A stretch of DNA of 64,000 nt from UBA7803 sp041686955 (GCA_041686955.1 JAWLCV010000014.1:1-64000); one strand, 5' to 3'; positions 1-8,508 are shown, counted from the stretch's first letter. The notes: generated from the sequence alone by a model not told the origin. Program-made: numbers and translations.

Positions 1-195
1 CAGCGCCGGCACGTAGGACTCCTGGTCGTCGGGGTAGTCGTGAAAGCCGCCGGTCTGATCCGCCGTGCACTCGAGCGGCAGAAAGTCGCCGCCCGTCGCC
101 TCCGTCCCGGCGGCGGCGTCCGCCACGGCCGTCCCCGCCGCCAGTATCCCGATCAGAGCGGCGCACCCGGCCAGCGCCCTCGCTTTCTTCCTCAT
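1..195 (-). CDS. Secreted protein of unknown function, N-terminal fragment
   Basis: An ATG at 195 on the minus strand opens a frame of 65 codons that runs off the left edge without a stop. The first residues (MRKKARALAGCAALIGILA) form a typical signal peptide: two lysines and arginines, a hydrophobic core and an AVADA-like cleavage region near residue 28. The mature part is acidic and contains a single cysteine (LECTADQTGGF). A GCGAGG ribosome-binding site lies about 8 nt upstream. I do not recognise the family; only the N-terminus is visible. It diverges from the secreted protein that starts at 283, so the 87 bp between them should hold both promoters. Confidence 0.65.
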   Translation of the reverse strand, partial: MRKKARALAGCAALIGILAAGTAVADAAAGTEATGGDFLPLECTADQTGGFHDYPDDQESYVPAL

Positions 196-282
196 GGTGG
201 CGGCCTCGCAACCGGCAGGGGGCTCAGTCTACTCACACGGCGAAGCCGCGGTCGAGACCGCTCACACCGGTGGCCGTGGGCC

Positions 283-1719
283 GTGCCGAGAACCCTCCCC
301 ATTGCTCTGGTCCTGCTGCTCGTATGGGCCGCGGAAGCCGGCGCCGACGCCTTCGAGCGCGAATGGTGCACGATCGAGAGCACGGGCTTTCGGCTGGTCA
401 CCGACCGGGGCCGGGACGAGGCGGAAGACATGGTGCGCTGGCTGCGCGCCTTCCGCCCGGCGGCCGAACGCTACCTGCCCGGCACGCCCAATCGGGCGGA
501 GCTGCCGCTGACCATCACCGTGTTCAGCCGCCTCCGGGATTTTCGCCGGGCGCTCGGCACCGGCGCCCTGGCGGGGTTCATGCAGCCGTCGCTGAACGAG
601 AATCTCATGGTGGTGGGGCCGGACCACGCAGCCCGGCGCGAGCACGAGACCCTGCTGCACGAGTACGTGCACTACCTGCTGCGCACCCGCCGTGGGGTCA
701 ACCTGCCCGCCTGGCTCGACGAGGGGCTGGCCGGGATGCTTTCGTCCGCCGTGGTCACCGAGGGCGAGGTACGGATCGGTCAGATGCCGGTGAGCGATCT
801 GCGGCGGATGATGCAGGACAGCGGCGTGTCGGTCGGCGAGACCCTGCGGGCGGGGGACGTCTCAGAGTGGCCGCTGCCGCGCCAGCGCGGCTTCTACGCC
901 TGGTCGTGGCTGCTGGTCAACTGGCTGCTGCTCGGCCGGGACGGGGCGGATGCAACGGAGCCGCGGGCCCTCGAAACCTTCCTCAGCGGCACCGGCGGCA
1001 CCCTCACCGGCGCCCTTGGGCTGTCCGAGACCGCGCTGGAGCGTGCCCTGGAGCGCCATCTGGAGCGCCGCACCCCAACCGCCGCCCATCGCGTTCCGGA
1101 GCAGACGGGCGCACCGTCGGCGTTCCGCTGCCTCGACGAGAGCGAGAAGATGTACCGGTTGAGCCTCGCCATGGTCGCCCACAACCCGGAGGGAGCGGCC
1201 GAGCGATTGCGCAAGCGGCTCACCGCCGATGCCGGCAACGCCGAGCTGTGGATGGCCCTGTCGCTGGCGGAAGAGCACGCGGGGAACGCCGACGCCACCC
1301 TCGATGCGGCGCGGCGGGCCCACGCCATGGCACCCGGCGTCTCCACGGCGGTGCGCCTGGCCGGCGCCCTCGCCGTCGGCTGCATCGTCGAGGCCTCGGA
1401 GCGCTGCCGCGCGCGCTGGCAGGAGGCGGTGCCGCTGCTGCGCACGGCGCTCCGCCGGGATCCCACCCGGCACGACGCCATCTTCACCCTGGGCCTCGCC
1501 TACCTCTATTCCGGCCGGCCCGGGGACTCGCTCAACTACCTGCGCATCGCCCACCGGCGTCAGCCCTGGGCGCCCCACGTGAACTTCTACCTGGGGGAAT
1601 CGTACCGGCTGGTGGGCGACAGCCGCGCCCGGGCACACCTGGAACGGGCCCGGCAGTGGTCGCCCATGGCGATCTGGCGCAAGCTCGCCGACGCGGCATT
1701 GGAGATGCTCGGAACCTGA
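283..1719 (+). CDS. Secreted HExxH metalloprotease-like protein with C-terminal TPR repeats
   Basis: About 478 residues. The start is taken as GTG at 283, because the downstream frame begins with a signal peptide (VPRTLPIALVLLLVW, cleavage near AGADA); the same frame is open further left but reads as low-complexity antisense. Around residue 125 there is HEYVH, an HExxH zinc-binding motif, followed by WLDEGLAGML, which supplies the downstream glutamate typical of peptidase-MA-like gluzincins. The last 180 residues contain TPR-like helical pairs (NAELWMALSLAEEHAGN, HDAIFTLGLAYLYSGRPGD). The family is common in proteobacteria as a periplasmic or outer-membrane-associated protein of unknown substrate. 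The 3' end overlaps the convergent lipoprotein gene by 133 bp. Confidence 0.75.
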   Translation: MPRTLPIALVLLLVWAAEAGADAFEREWCTIESTGFRLVTDRGRDEAEDMVRWLRAFRPAAERYLPGTPNRAELPLTITVFSRLRDFRRALGTGALAGFMQPSLNENLMVVGPDHAARREHETLLHEYVHYLLRTRRGVNLPAWLDEGLAGMLSSAVVTEGEVRIGQMPVSDLRRMMQDSGVSVGETLRAGDVSEWPLPRQRGFYAWSWLLVNWLLLGRDGADATEPRALETFLSGTGGTLTGALGLSETALERALERHLERRTPTAAHRVPEQTGAPSAFRCLDESEKMYRLSLAMVAHNPEGAAERLRKRLTADAGNAELWMALSLAEEHAGNADATLDAARRAHAMAPGVSTAVRLAGALAVGCIVEASERCRARWQEAVPLLRTALRRDPTRHDAIFTLGLAYLYSGRPGDSLNYLRIAHRRQPWAPHVNFYLGESYRLVGDSRARAHLERARQWSPMAIWRKLADAALEMLGT

Positions 1720-2252
1720 ACCCGCCGGAACACGCGTACCAGCGCCACGTCCTGGCCGGCGGACCTCACCTCCACCTCCAGACGCAGGCGTTCGCCGTCC
1801 GGCGAGAGGATGAAGCGCTCACGCGCCTCGGCGTCCTTCGCCTCGGAGAGAATCACCAGGTCGCCCTCGTGCCAGCCGGCCCGCACCTCCCACAGGCCGC
1901 GGCGCCGGGTGCCCCACGAGACGTCGCGGTAGTTGCGGCCGTCGTAGTAGATGCCCATGGAGTCCCTGCCCTGCTCGATGCGCATCTCCCGCGCCCGCAG
2001 CACCGGAAAGTCCGCGAGGACGATGCCCAGCAGCCCGCCCCGCGCCCGCAGCGCGCGGCGAGCGGGCAGGGTCTCGCTCGCGTCCTCGTCGAGCCGCCAG
2101 GCGCCGGAAAGATCGAAGCCCGCCGGCGGTTGCGACTCGAGGGTGATGCTCGCGCACGCGGCGGCGAGAGACAGGGCGGCGGCGAGGCATGCGTTCAGCA
2201 GGATCCGAAACGTTCTCGCGGAGTCTCGGCCGCTGTGGCGGGTGACGTGCAT
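1587..2252 (-). CDS. Putative lipoprotein of unknown function
   Basis: 221 residues from ATG at 2252. The N-terminus has basic residues, a hydrophobic stretch (RILLNACLAAALSLAAACAS) and a cysteine in a weak lipobox context (LAAAC), suggesting a lipoprotein. The body (FDLSGAWRLDEDASETL, REMRIEQGRDSMGIYYDG, SPDGERLRLEVEVRS) looks like a small beta-rich domain that measures as a secreted protein, but I do not recognise a named family. It starts 14 nt after the stop of the WbpM-like gene on the same strand and may be cotranscribed with the O-antigen module. The last 44 codons lie antisense to the end of the HExxH/TPR gene and read as low-complexity Arg/Ser/Ala, so the stop may have drifted. Confidence 0.6.
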   Translation of the reverse strand: MHVTRHSGRDSARTFRILLNACLAAALSLAAACASITLESQPPAGFDLSGAWRLDEDASETLPARRALRARGGLLGIVLADFPVLRAREMRIEQGRDSMGIYYDGRNYRDVSWGTRRRGLWEVRAGWHEGDLVILSEAKDAEARERFILSPDGERLRLEVEVRSAGQDVALVRVFRRVQVPSISNAASASLRQIAMGDHCRARSRCARARLSPTSRYDSPR

Positions 2253-2266
2253 CGAACCGTTGGCGA

Positions 2267-4210
2267 TCAGTTGGGCGCCGAGTGCTCGTCGGCGGACTTG
2301 AGCGCGATCACCTCGGCCCGCCGGTTCAGGCCGCCGAGCTGCGCCGCGAGATCCGCCCCCTCCACGAGCCCTTCGATGAAGGCCTTGATGGCGTCGTAGT
2401 CGTAGCGGTCACAAGCATCTTCCAGGGTGTTCAGCGCACCCCGCAGCTCGGACCACGGAACGTAGGATTCCTCGGCGCGCAGAATCTTCTTGTGCTCGGT
2501 GCCGGCCACGGCGCCGCCCACCAGCAGTTCCTCGTGGAGCTTCTCGCCCCGCTTCAAGCCGGTGATCTCGATGGCGATGTCGCCGTCCGGATGGTCGTCG
2601 TCGCGGAGGGTGTAGCCCTTGAGGTGGATCATGCGCCGGGCCAGCTCGAGAATCTTCACCGGCTCGCCCATGTCGAGCAGGAACAGATCGCCGCCGCGGG
2701 AGAGGCTCGCCGCCTGCAGCACCAGCCCCGCCGCCTCCGATATGGTCATGAAGTAACGGGTGGCGTCGGGATGGGTGACGGTGACCGGCCCGCCGTGCTG
2801 GATCTGCTCGAGGAACAGCGGCACCACCGAGCCGGAGGAGCCCAGCACGTTGCCGAAGCGCACCATGGAGAAACGGGTCCCGGCGGTTTCCTCCTGGAGC
2901 GCCTGCAGGATCATCTCCGAAAGCCGCTTGCTCGCCCCCATGATGCTGGTGGTGCGCACCGCCTTGTCCGTGGAGATGAGAATGAAGTTCTTCACCCCGG
3001 CCGCCAGCGCCGCCTGCGCCGTGTACAGCGTGCCGAAGGTGTTGTTGCGGATGCCCTGAATGACGTTGTGCTCCACCAGCTCCACGTGCTTGTAGGCGGC
3101 GGCGTGGAACAGCGTCTCCACGTGGTAGGTGTCGATGGTGTGGGCCACCAGCGGTTTGTTGGTCACGGAGCCGAGCACCGCCACCACCGGCGCCTGCAGG
3201 CCCTCGTCGGCGCAGATGCGCTTGAGCTCGCGCTGGATCTCGAACAGGGCGAACTCCGAGACGTCGAGGGCCACGAAAAGCCGCGGCCGCTGGCGGACGA
3301 TCTGCCGGCACAGCTCCGAGCCGATGGACCCGCCCGCCCCGGTGACCATGACGCAACGGCCACGCACCGAGCCCTGCAGCAGATGGGGCAACGGGTCCAC
3401 CTCCACCCGGCCCAGCAGGTCCTCGAGCTCCACGTCGCGGATGTTGGCGATGGAGCGACGCCCGGAGATCAGATCCGTCAGATCGGGAATGAGCCGGACA
3501 CGGACCCGGAACGGCTCGAGGAACTCGATGATGCGGCGCCGCTCCTGGGCTGCGGTGGAGTTCACGGCCACGAACACCTGCCGGGCGTCCGTGTCCTCGA
3601 GGAGCTGTCCGAGATGGCGGGGGGCGTATACGTGCAGGCCGTCGATGATGCGCTTCTGGGTCAGCTTGTCGTCGTCGAGAAACGCCACGGGCATGTAGTG
3701 GCCCTGCTGCTGCAGCACCCGGGACAGCTCCACGCCCTTGCTGCCCGCGCCGTAGATGATCACCCGTTCCCGGGCGTTCAGCCGGTATTCCAGGCGCTGG
3801 AAGTAGGCCCGCACGAGAAACCGGGAGCCGGTGACATAGAGCAGGGAGAGCAGCCAGAAGATGATGGGCACCGAGCGCGGGAAACCCTTCAGCGGCACCA
3901 TGTACGCCACGGCGGCCACCACCACCGCGGTGATTGTGGCGCCTTTGATCACGGCCATCAGGGCGTGGTTGCCCATGTGACGCACCACGTGGCGGTAGAG
4001 GCCGAGTGCGCCGAACACGGGAATGCACACCAGGCTCGAGACGACGAAGGCGGGCCAGAAGTGGGCCACCTCGGGATTCAGCTCGCCCAGCCGCAGGGCG
4101 ATGGCGCTCCACAGCGCCAGCGGCAGAGCCGCCGCGTCCGTGAGCACCGCAATGGCCTGCTTGCGGCGCAGCGGGAGCTGGTCCATGAACTCGTTAATCA
4201 TCCCGCTCAT
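2267..4210 (-). CDS. wbpM: WbpM/CapD-type membrane UDP-sugar 4,6-dehydratase
   Basis: About 647 residues. Four N-terminal membrane segments (to about residue 140) precede a first Rossmann-like domain (VIIYGAGSKGVELSRVL) and a C-terminal SDR domain with GAGGSIGSELCRQI and the catalytic HAAAYKHVELVE region; STDKAVRTTSIMGASKR follows. This is the long membrane form of the family, which converts UDP-GlcNAc to the 4-keto-6-deoxy sugar used for O-antigen or capsule. Starts at GTG 4216, ATG 4210 and ATG 4201 are all possible; 4210 is chosen. Every one overlaps the stop of the upstream glycosyltransferase gene, so the two are translationally coupled. It is the last sugar gene of a three-gene minus-strand operon. 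Confidence 0.92.
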   Translation of the reverse strand: MSGMINEFMDQLPLRRKQAIAVLTDAAALPLALWSAIALRLGELNPEVAHFWPAFVVSSLVCIPVFGALGLYRHVVRHMGNHALMAVIKGATITAVVVAAVAYMVPLKGFPRSVPIIFWLLSLLYVTGSRFLVRAYFQRLEYRLNARERVIIYGAGSKGVELSRVLQQQGHYMPVAFLDDDKLTQKRIIDGLHVYAPRHLGQLLEDTDARQVFVAVNSTAAQERRRIIEFLEPFRVRVRLIPDLTDLISGRRSIANIRDVELEDLLGRVEVDPLPHLLQGSVRGRCVMVTGAGGSIGSELCRQIVRQRPRLFVALDVSEFALFEIQRELKRICADEGLQAPVVAVLGSVTNKPLVAHTIDTYHVETLFHAAAYKHVELVEHNVIQGIRNNTFGTLYTAQAALAAGVKNFILISTDKAVRTTSIMGASKRLSEMILQALQEETAGTRFSMVRFGNVLGSSGSVVPLFLEQIQHGGPVTVTHPDATRYFMTISEAAGLVLQAASLSRGGDLFLLDMGEPVKILELARRMIHLKGYTLRDDDHPDGDIAIEITGLKRGEKLHEELLVGGAVAGTEHKKILRAEESYVPWSELRGALNTLEDACDRYDYDAIKAFIEGLVEGADLAAQLGGLNRRAEVIALKSADEHSAPN

Positions 4211-5195
4211 GGGCACCCGGCGAAAACGGTTCGCAGGCGTCGGGCAGACCGGCCCGCAGCCACCAAGCCGCCGCGGCCAGAGGCGCCACCGCGGGCACCA
4301 GCCAGACGAGGATCAGGGGAAACGGGAGCGCCGAACGAGCGCACAGCCAGGCGAGCGGGAGCAGCCAGAAGACGCCGTAGAGCAGGTAACACGTTGTCGT
4401 CCACAAATGCCCCCGTTTCGCGGCCACCTTCTGGTAGAGATGGCTGCGATGCGCCTGGGTGATCGCCTGACCGGTCGAGGCCCTAACTATAAGGGTATAG
4501 CTGGCGTCAAACCAGAACCCGGCCAGCAGCACCAGGGATGCCGTCAGCGGCAGCGTCTGCTCGCGCCACAGGAGCAGCGCCATGCCCCCCGTGACGAGGC
4601 CCAGAAAGCCGCTGCCCGTATCACCCATGAATATCCGCGCAGGCGGCCAGTTGTAGGCGAGGAACGCCACCAGAGCGCCCGCCGCCAGCCAGCAGAGATC
4701 GCCGGGCCAGCCGGGCAGCCCCATACCCGCCACCTGCACGCCGACGAAGAACACGAGCCCCTGGACGCCGGCCAGCCCGTCGATGCCGTCCATGAAGTTG
4801 TAGAGGTTGATGTGCCAGGCCAGCGCGAGGACGACCAGCGCGCCCATGACCCAGCCCGCCTCGGGCCAGGCCGACCAGACGAACACCGCCGCGGCCGCGA
4901 CGTGAAGCAGCAGCCGCAGCCGCGCCGACGCCTCCCGCAAGTCGTCCCACAGGCCGACGGCCGCCAGCGCGAGGCCCCCCGCCGCCAGCGCCAGGGCCGG
5001 CGCCGCACCGAGACTGCCGAGCCACGCCAGGTACCCCGCCACCGGCAGCACGAAGGCGAGGCCGCCGGCGGTGGGCGTGGGGCGGACGTGAAAGCTGCGC
5101 TCGTTGGGATGGGCGAGCAGCGCCAGCCGCCGCGACCCCTGCAGGGTCAGGCATTCCAGAACCAGCCCGGCGACGAAGCCGGCGCCGATGAGCAT
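4194..5195 (-). CDS. wbpL: WecA/MraY-family polyprenyl-phosphate sugar-1-phosphate transferase (WbpL-like)
   Basis: 333 residues, with about ten hydrophobic segments. It carries the family signatures: PTPTAGGLAFVLP near the N-terminus, the Asp-rich loop VGLWDDL, NLYNFMDGIDGLAG and RIFMGDTGSGFLG. Enzymes of this family transfer a HexNAc-1-phosphate from UDP-sugar to undecaprenyl phosphate at the inner membrane and so start O-antigen synthesis. The ATG at 5195 overlaps the epimerase stop as TGATG; a GTG at 5216 would add seven residues. A longer upstream open frame to 5477 only copies the epimerase region antisense-like in another frame and is ignored. Epimerase, this gene and the WbpM-like gene repeat the wbpV-wbpL-wbpM order of Pseudomonas, which supports the symbol, though the exact sugar is unknown. 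Confidence 0.9.
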   Translation of the reverse strand: MLIGAGFVAGLVLECLTLQGSRRLALLAHPNERSFHVRPTPTAGGLAFVLPVAGYLAWLGSLGAAPALALAAGGLALAAVGLWDDLREASARLRLLLHVAAAAVFVWSAWPEAGWVMGALVVLALAWHINLYNFMDGIDGLAGVQGLVFFVGVQVAGMGLPGWPGDLCWLAAGALVAFLAYNWPPARIFMGDTGSGFLGLVTGGMALLLWREQTLPLTASLVLLAGFWFDASYTLIVRASTGQAITQAHRSHLYQKVAAKRGHLWTTTCYLLYGVFWLLPLAWLCARSALPFPLILVWLVPAVAPLAAAAWWLRAGLPDACEPFSPGAHERDD

Positions 5196-6115
5196 CAGCG
5201 CGACGTCCGGAACCACCTGATCGTATCCTCGAGCTCCTCGATGGGCTCCCGCGGCGGCACCCAGCCGAGGGACTCGCGGGTGGCGAAGCAGTCCACCTGC
5301 AGCGGCTCGAACAGCCGGCAGTAGATGGCTTCGCGGCGGATCAGCGCCGCCGCGGCGCGCAGCGCGCGAGGCGGCACCGCGATCTGCCGCGGCGGCTGGC
5401 CGAGCAGCCGGCGCATGTCCGCCAGCAGCTCGGTCACCCGGGTGTCCCGGGGATCCGCCACGTGAAATATGCCGCATCCCGTTTGGCCCAGCCGGACCAG
5501 CAGATCGCAGAGGTTGCTCACCCCCACCATGCTGCGCGGCGCCGAGGCCCGGCCCAGCGGCAGCGGCGCGCCGCTGGCGGCCCAGCGCATCAGGGTGGCG
5601 AAGTTGCCGCGCACGCCGGGCCCGTACACCAGCGGCGGCCGCACCACGGCCAGCGCGGTGCCCGGCTGCACCGCCGCCAGAAGTTGCTGTTCCGCCTGGG
5701 CCTTGCTGCGGGCGTAGGCGTCACCGGGGCGCCGCGGGTCTTCGGGCCGCAGCGGCGCCGCGCTCACGTCGCCGAGCACCTTGATGCTGGAGAGCCAGAC
5801 GAAGCGCGGCACCCCGGCCTTCCGTGCCGCTCGCAGCCACCGCAGCGGCGCCTCCACGTTCACCCGCTGCAACGCCACCGGATCGCTGGCCGCCACGGCC
5901 TCGTGGGCGGTGGCGGCGAGATGGTAGACCACGTCGACCCCGGCCAGGGCCCGGGCGATGGCGTCTTCGTCGCGCTCGAGCGCATCCATGGCCACGCGGC
6001 TGGGCAGCTCGGCGTCCCGGCTCACCCGACGCACCTCCATGCCGGCCGCCTCGAGCTGCCGGCACAGGTGACTGCCCACGAATCCTGCAGCACCCACCAC
6101 CAACGCAACGGTCAT
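5195..6115 (-). CDS. NAD-dependent sugar-nucleotide epimerase/reductase (SDR, WbpV/WbpK-like)
   Basis: 306 residues from ATG at 6115. The N-terminus is a Rossmann fold (LVVGAAGFVGSHLCRQLEAAG). A second stretch, VDVVYHLAATAHEAV, is the usual extended-SDR substrate-side loop, and SSIKVLG with YARSKAQAEQQL gives the catalytic Ser/Tyr-xxx-Lys. Later residues (VVRPPLVYGPGVRGNF) match the sugar-epimerase subgroup. It probably acts on a UDP-HexNAc or a deoxy-keto sugar to feed the adjacent WbpL-like transferase. It is the first gene of the module; 190 bp separates it from the ComEA-like gene, with strong hairpins between. Whether it is an epimerase (WbpV) or a 4-keto reductase (WbpK) cannot be decided here. 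Confidence 0.87.
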   Translation of the reverse strand: MTVALVVGAAGFVGSHLCRQLEAAGMEVRRVSRDAELPSRVAMDALERDEDAIARALAGVDVVYHLAATAHEAVAASDPVALQRVNVEAPLRWLRAARKAGVPRFVWLSSIKVLGDVSAAPLRPEDPRRPGDAYARSKAQAEQQLLAAVQPGTALAVVRPPLVYGPGVRGNFATLMRWAASGAPLPLGRASAPRSMVGVSNLCDLLVRLGQTGCGIFHVADPRDTRVTELLADMRRLLGQPPRQIAVPPRALRAAAALIRREAIYCRLFEPLQVDCFATRESLGWVPPREPIEELEDTIRWFRTSR

Positions 6116-6240
6116 GGCGCCGGCCGCACGATGCTGAACCACTCGTTGAGCAGAGAAGACAGGATGACGGATCCGCAGGTTGCCGAGACCGCCGTATGTT
6201 ACCCCGCATGCGGCGGCGAATTCCCCTGTCGCGTGCGGAT

Positions 6241-6299
6241 GGCGCGTCCCGTGGGGCGGGACGCGCCAACCCGCGGTCCGCGTAAACGCGCTCCGCGGG
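6241..6299 (-). terminator. Two GC-rich hairpins downstream of the comEA-like gene
   Basis: 6241-6267 is a perfect 11-bp stem (GGCGCGTCCCG / CGGGACGCGCC) with a five-base loop. 6270-6299 is a second inverted repeat with CCCGCGG/CCGCGGG ends, two mismatches and an inner CGCG stem around TAAA. Both lie 5-65 nt after the stop of the minus-strand comEA-like gene and before the epimerase gene. There is no T-run, so this would be a strong pausing or Rho-assisted terminator, or a stable 3' end, rather than a classical intrinsic one. Confidence 0.55.
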
Positions 6300-6304
6300 C
6301 CGTG

Positions 6305-6586
6305 CTAGTCCGCGAGCAGGATCCGCTCCTCGTTGACCTCCACGGTACGTTCGCCGATGCCCTTCACGTTGGCGAGCTCGTAGGGGTCGAGGAACTCCCC
6401 GTGCTCCTCGCGGTAGCGCACGATGGCTTCCGCCCGGGACAGCCCCACCCCCTTGAGCACCCGCGCCAGCGTGGAGGCGTCGGCGCTGTTGATGTTCACG
6501 GCCTCGTCACCCTCCCCCACGGCCAGGGCCAGCGAAGAGAGCGACAGCAGCAACGAAGCGAGCAGCGGTTTCCAGAACCTGATCAT
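6305..6586 (-). CDS. ComEA-like helix-hairpin-helix DNA-binding protein, secreted
   Basis: 93 residues from ATG at 6586, with GAGAGG about 6 nt upstream. A signal peptide (MIRFWKPLLASLLLSLSSLALA) is followed by one ComEA-type domain of paired helix-hairpin-helix motifs: VNINSADASTLARVLKGVG, then VKGIGERTVEVNEERI. The length fits the short gammaproteobacterial ComEA homologues that bind incoming DNA in the periplasm during competence. In Pseudomonas a homologue sits beside wbpM at the O-antigen locus, as here. It is preceded by a heptad repeat and the lapB gene and followed by two hairpins, so it is probably its own transcription unit. Confidence 0.88.
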   Translation of the reverse strand: MIRFWKPLLASLLLSLSSLALAVGEGDEAVNINSADASTLARVLKGVGLSRAEAIVRYREEHGEFLDPYELANVKGIGERTVEVNEERILLAD

Positions 6587-6684
6587 GTGAACCTCTCGGA
6601 GCTTTTGTGAGGGCCCACAGGGTACGAAGCGGCCGGAGGCCGGCACGAGAGACGAAAGCCGCAGCGGATGTGGGAAAGATTGGC

Positions 6685-6705
6685 GATCAGCGGTCAGCTT
6701 TCAGC
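6685..6705. repeat. Three heptads of the TCAGC (GCTGANN) family after lapB
   Basis: GATCAGC, GGTCAGC and TTTCAGC follow each other without a gap and end one base before the lapB stop codon (minus strand). On the minus strand they read GCTGAAA-GCTGACC-GCTGATC. A related run follows the motY-like gene at 57041-57064, and GCGGANN runs occur at three other places in the window. Confidence 0.6.
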
Positions 6706-6706
6706 T

Positions 6707-7861
6707 CTATATCTCACTCTTCTCGCTACCCCACTCGTGACAACTCGGACACTGCCACATCCGCGCGCGGCTGCCGAATCCGCAGTTCTGACAGCGGTAC
6801 GCCGGCTGCGCCTCCACCAGGGCGCCGGTGAAGCGGCGCAGCAGTTCGAGCTGCTCCGGCGGCAGCGGCTGGCCGTCCTGGTCCAGATGATCGAGCAGCG
6901 CGGCGAACCCCGCGAGCGTAGGGCGGTCCTGCAGGCGATCGGCGACGAACTGCGCCGCCCGGCCGTTGCCGTCGCTGCGGGCGAGGCAGGCGGCCAGCTC
7001 CCGGACCACCACCACGCTGGGGTTGCGTTCCAGGCATTCCTCGAGAAAGGCCCGGTAGCCGGCCTCGTCGCCGCCGGCTTCGCAGGCACGCCGATAGAGG
7101 GTCAGCGCCTGGTGCGCGCAGTCGGGGTCCTGAGCCAGGGCACGCTGCAGGTGCTTCCGGACGTCGCGATAGCGCCCGGCCGCGAGCTCCACCGCCGCCC
7201 GCACCAGGCCGATGCGGGCACAACCGGGATCGAAGTCGCTGCCCCGGGCGAGTTCCTGGCGCGCCAGCCGCAGATCCCCCTGGGCCAACGCCGCCTCCGC
7301 CAGCTCGCACTGGAAATGGGCGAGCTGCCCGCGCACGCTGCGATCGTGCCGGGCCACCGCCCGGCCGACCTCCACGGCCCGCGCCCACTCCCGTTCCCGC
7401 TGATAGATCTCCAGCAGCAGGCGCTGGGCGGTGAGCTTGTCCGAACCGCCCTTCTCCGCCAGGGTCAGCAGCAGGTTCTCGGCGCGGCCGAGCAGACCCG
7501 CGGCCAGATAGTCCCGGGCCAGCTCCAGCTCGATGCGGGCACGCTCGGCGCCGCGCAGCGCCGGGCGCGCCAGCAGCGCCTGATGGATGCGGATGGCCCG
7601 GTCCACTTCGCCGCGGCGCCGCACCAGGGCGCCCAGCGCAAGGCGCGTGTCGATGCCGTCCTGGCTCGCCACCGCCGCCTCCAGAACGGAGTCCATGGCC
7701 GCGTCCCGGGGCGGGCCCCGGGTATCGTGTCCGCGCTCGAACACCCGCTCCAGCCGCTCCAGCCGCTCCGGCGCGCTGCGCCGGAGCTCCCGGCGTCCCA
7801 GCACGAAGCCGATGGCGAGGGCCGCGAGCAGCAGCAGATACAGGGTGAAGTTGTCAGGCAT
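6707..7861 (-). CDS. lapB: Lipopolysaccharide assembly protein B
   Basis: 384 residues (E. coli LapB/YciM is 389). An N-terminal membrane anchor (FTLYLLLLAALAIGFVLGRRE) is followed by an array of TPR repeats and a C-terminal rubredoxin-like metal site with two CxxC pairs (CQNCGF near 361, CPSCHEWG near 372). In E. coli, LapB controls LpxC turnover by FtsH and so sets the rate of LPS synthesis. It lies 20 nt after lapA, as usual, in the ihfB-lapA-lapB operon. The last codons run straight into a heptad repeat. Confidence 0.96.
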   Translation of the reverse strand: MPDNFTLYLLLLAALAIGFVLGRRELRRSAPERLERLERVFERGHDTRGPPRDAAMDSVLEAAVASQDGIDTRLALGALVRRRGEVDRAIRIHQALLARPALRGAERARIELELARDYLAAGLLGRAENLLLTLAEKGGSDKLTAQRLLLEIYQREREWARAVEVGRAVARHDRSVRGQLAHFQCELAEAALAQGDLRLARQELARGSDFDPGCARIGLVRAAVELAAGRYRDVRKHLQRALAQDPDCAHQALTLYRRACEAGGDEAGYRAFLEECLERNPSVVVVRELAACLARSDGNGRAAQFVADRLQDRPTLAGFAALLDHLDQDGQPLPPEQLELLRRFTGALVEAQPAYRCQNCGFGSRARMWQCPSCHEWGSEKSEI

Positions 7862-7881
7862 GCCGTGCGTTCACACGGATG

Positions 7882-8175
7882 TCAGTCTTGAAGGGCGAGG
7901 CTGCGGAGCTTCTCCAGCTCGCGGCGCGACTCCTGCAGCTGCCGGTTGAGCGCGCGCTGGCGCATTCGCTGACGCAGGGAGATCACCGCGAAGGCCAGTG
8001 CGCTGGCCAGCACCCCCAGCAGAAACGCCAGCAGGAGCCACCAGAAGACGCTGATGGCCGGGGTCTCCCAGGCGAGGAACCGCAATGCCACCTGGCCCTG
8101 ATTGACGGCCAGGAGCGCGAACGCGAACACGAGCACTGCCAGCACCGCCCAGAACAGCCTGGCAAGGGCGGTCAT
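7882..8175 (-). CDS. lapA: Lipopolysaccharide assembly protein A
   Basis: 97 residues with two predicted membrane helices (LFWAVLAVLVFAFALLAVN and VFWWLLLAFLLGVLASALA) and a basic, heptad-like C-terminal coiled coil (RQLQESRRELEKLRSL). Length, topology and position between ihfB and lapB identify the LapA (DUF1049) family, the partner of LapB in LPS quality control at the inner membrane. Starts with ATG 21 nt after ihfB. Confidence 0.94.
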   Translation of the reverse strand: MTALARLFWAVLAVLVFAFALLAVNQGQVALRFLAWETPAISVFWWLLLAFLLGVLASALAFAVISLRQRMRQRALNRQLQESRRELEKLRSLALQD

Positions 8176-8196
8176 GGGCGGGCCTCGAAGCCGCTC

Positions 8197-8508
8197 CTAC
8201 TCATCGGTCTCGCCCCGCTCGCGTTTCAGGCCGTTGTTGACCCGATCGCGAAGCTCCTTGCCCGGCTTGAAGTGGGGCACGTACTTCCCGGCCAGACCGA
8301 CGGATTCGCCGGTCTTGGGATTGCGGCCGATGCGCGGCGCGCGGTAGTGGAGGGAAAAGCTGCCGAACCCGCGAATCTCGATGCGCTCCCCGGCCGCCAG
8401 GGTCTCGGACATCTGCTCGATGATGGTCTTGACCGCCAGCTCCACGTCCTTGACGGAGAGCTGCGACTGCTTGGCCGCGATGAGATCGATGAGCTCGGAC
8501 TTGGTCAT
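8197..8508 (-). CDS. ihfB: Integration host factor subunit beta
   Basis: 103 residues from ATG at 8508, with AAGGCG 7 nt upstream. The DNABII fold is complete: [14 protein letters not shown] start, the [15 protein letters not shown] strand, then the minor-groove arm [16 protein letters not shown] and the C-terminal helix [12 protein letters not shown] bends DNA in replication, recombination and transcription. It follows rpsA on the same strand, the standard gammaproteobacterial arrangement; the 112-bp gap holds a large hairpin that could change ihfB expression relative to rpsA. A frame extending upstream to 8709 is an artefact of high GC. Confidence 0.96.
   Translation of the reverse strand: MTKSELIDLIAAKQSQLSVKDVELAVKTIIEQMSETLAAGERIEIRGFGSFSLHYRAPRIGRNPKTGESVGLAGKYVPHFKPGKELRDRVNNGLKRERGETDE

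Noticed and set aside
2282..4462. 726-codon plus-strand frame opposite the WbpM-like gene
   Set aside because: Antisense to a well-supported gene; no domain-like motifs.
4194..5477. Longer start for the WecA-like transferase (5477)
   Set aside because: The extra 94 residues are Ala/Arg/Gly-rich shadow of the epimerase gene; the family start is at 5195.
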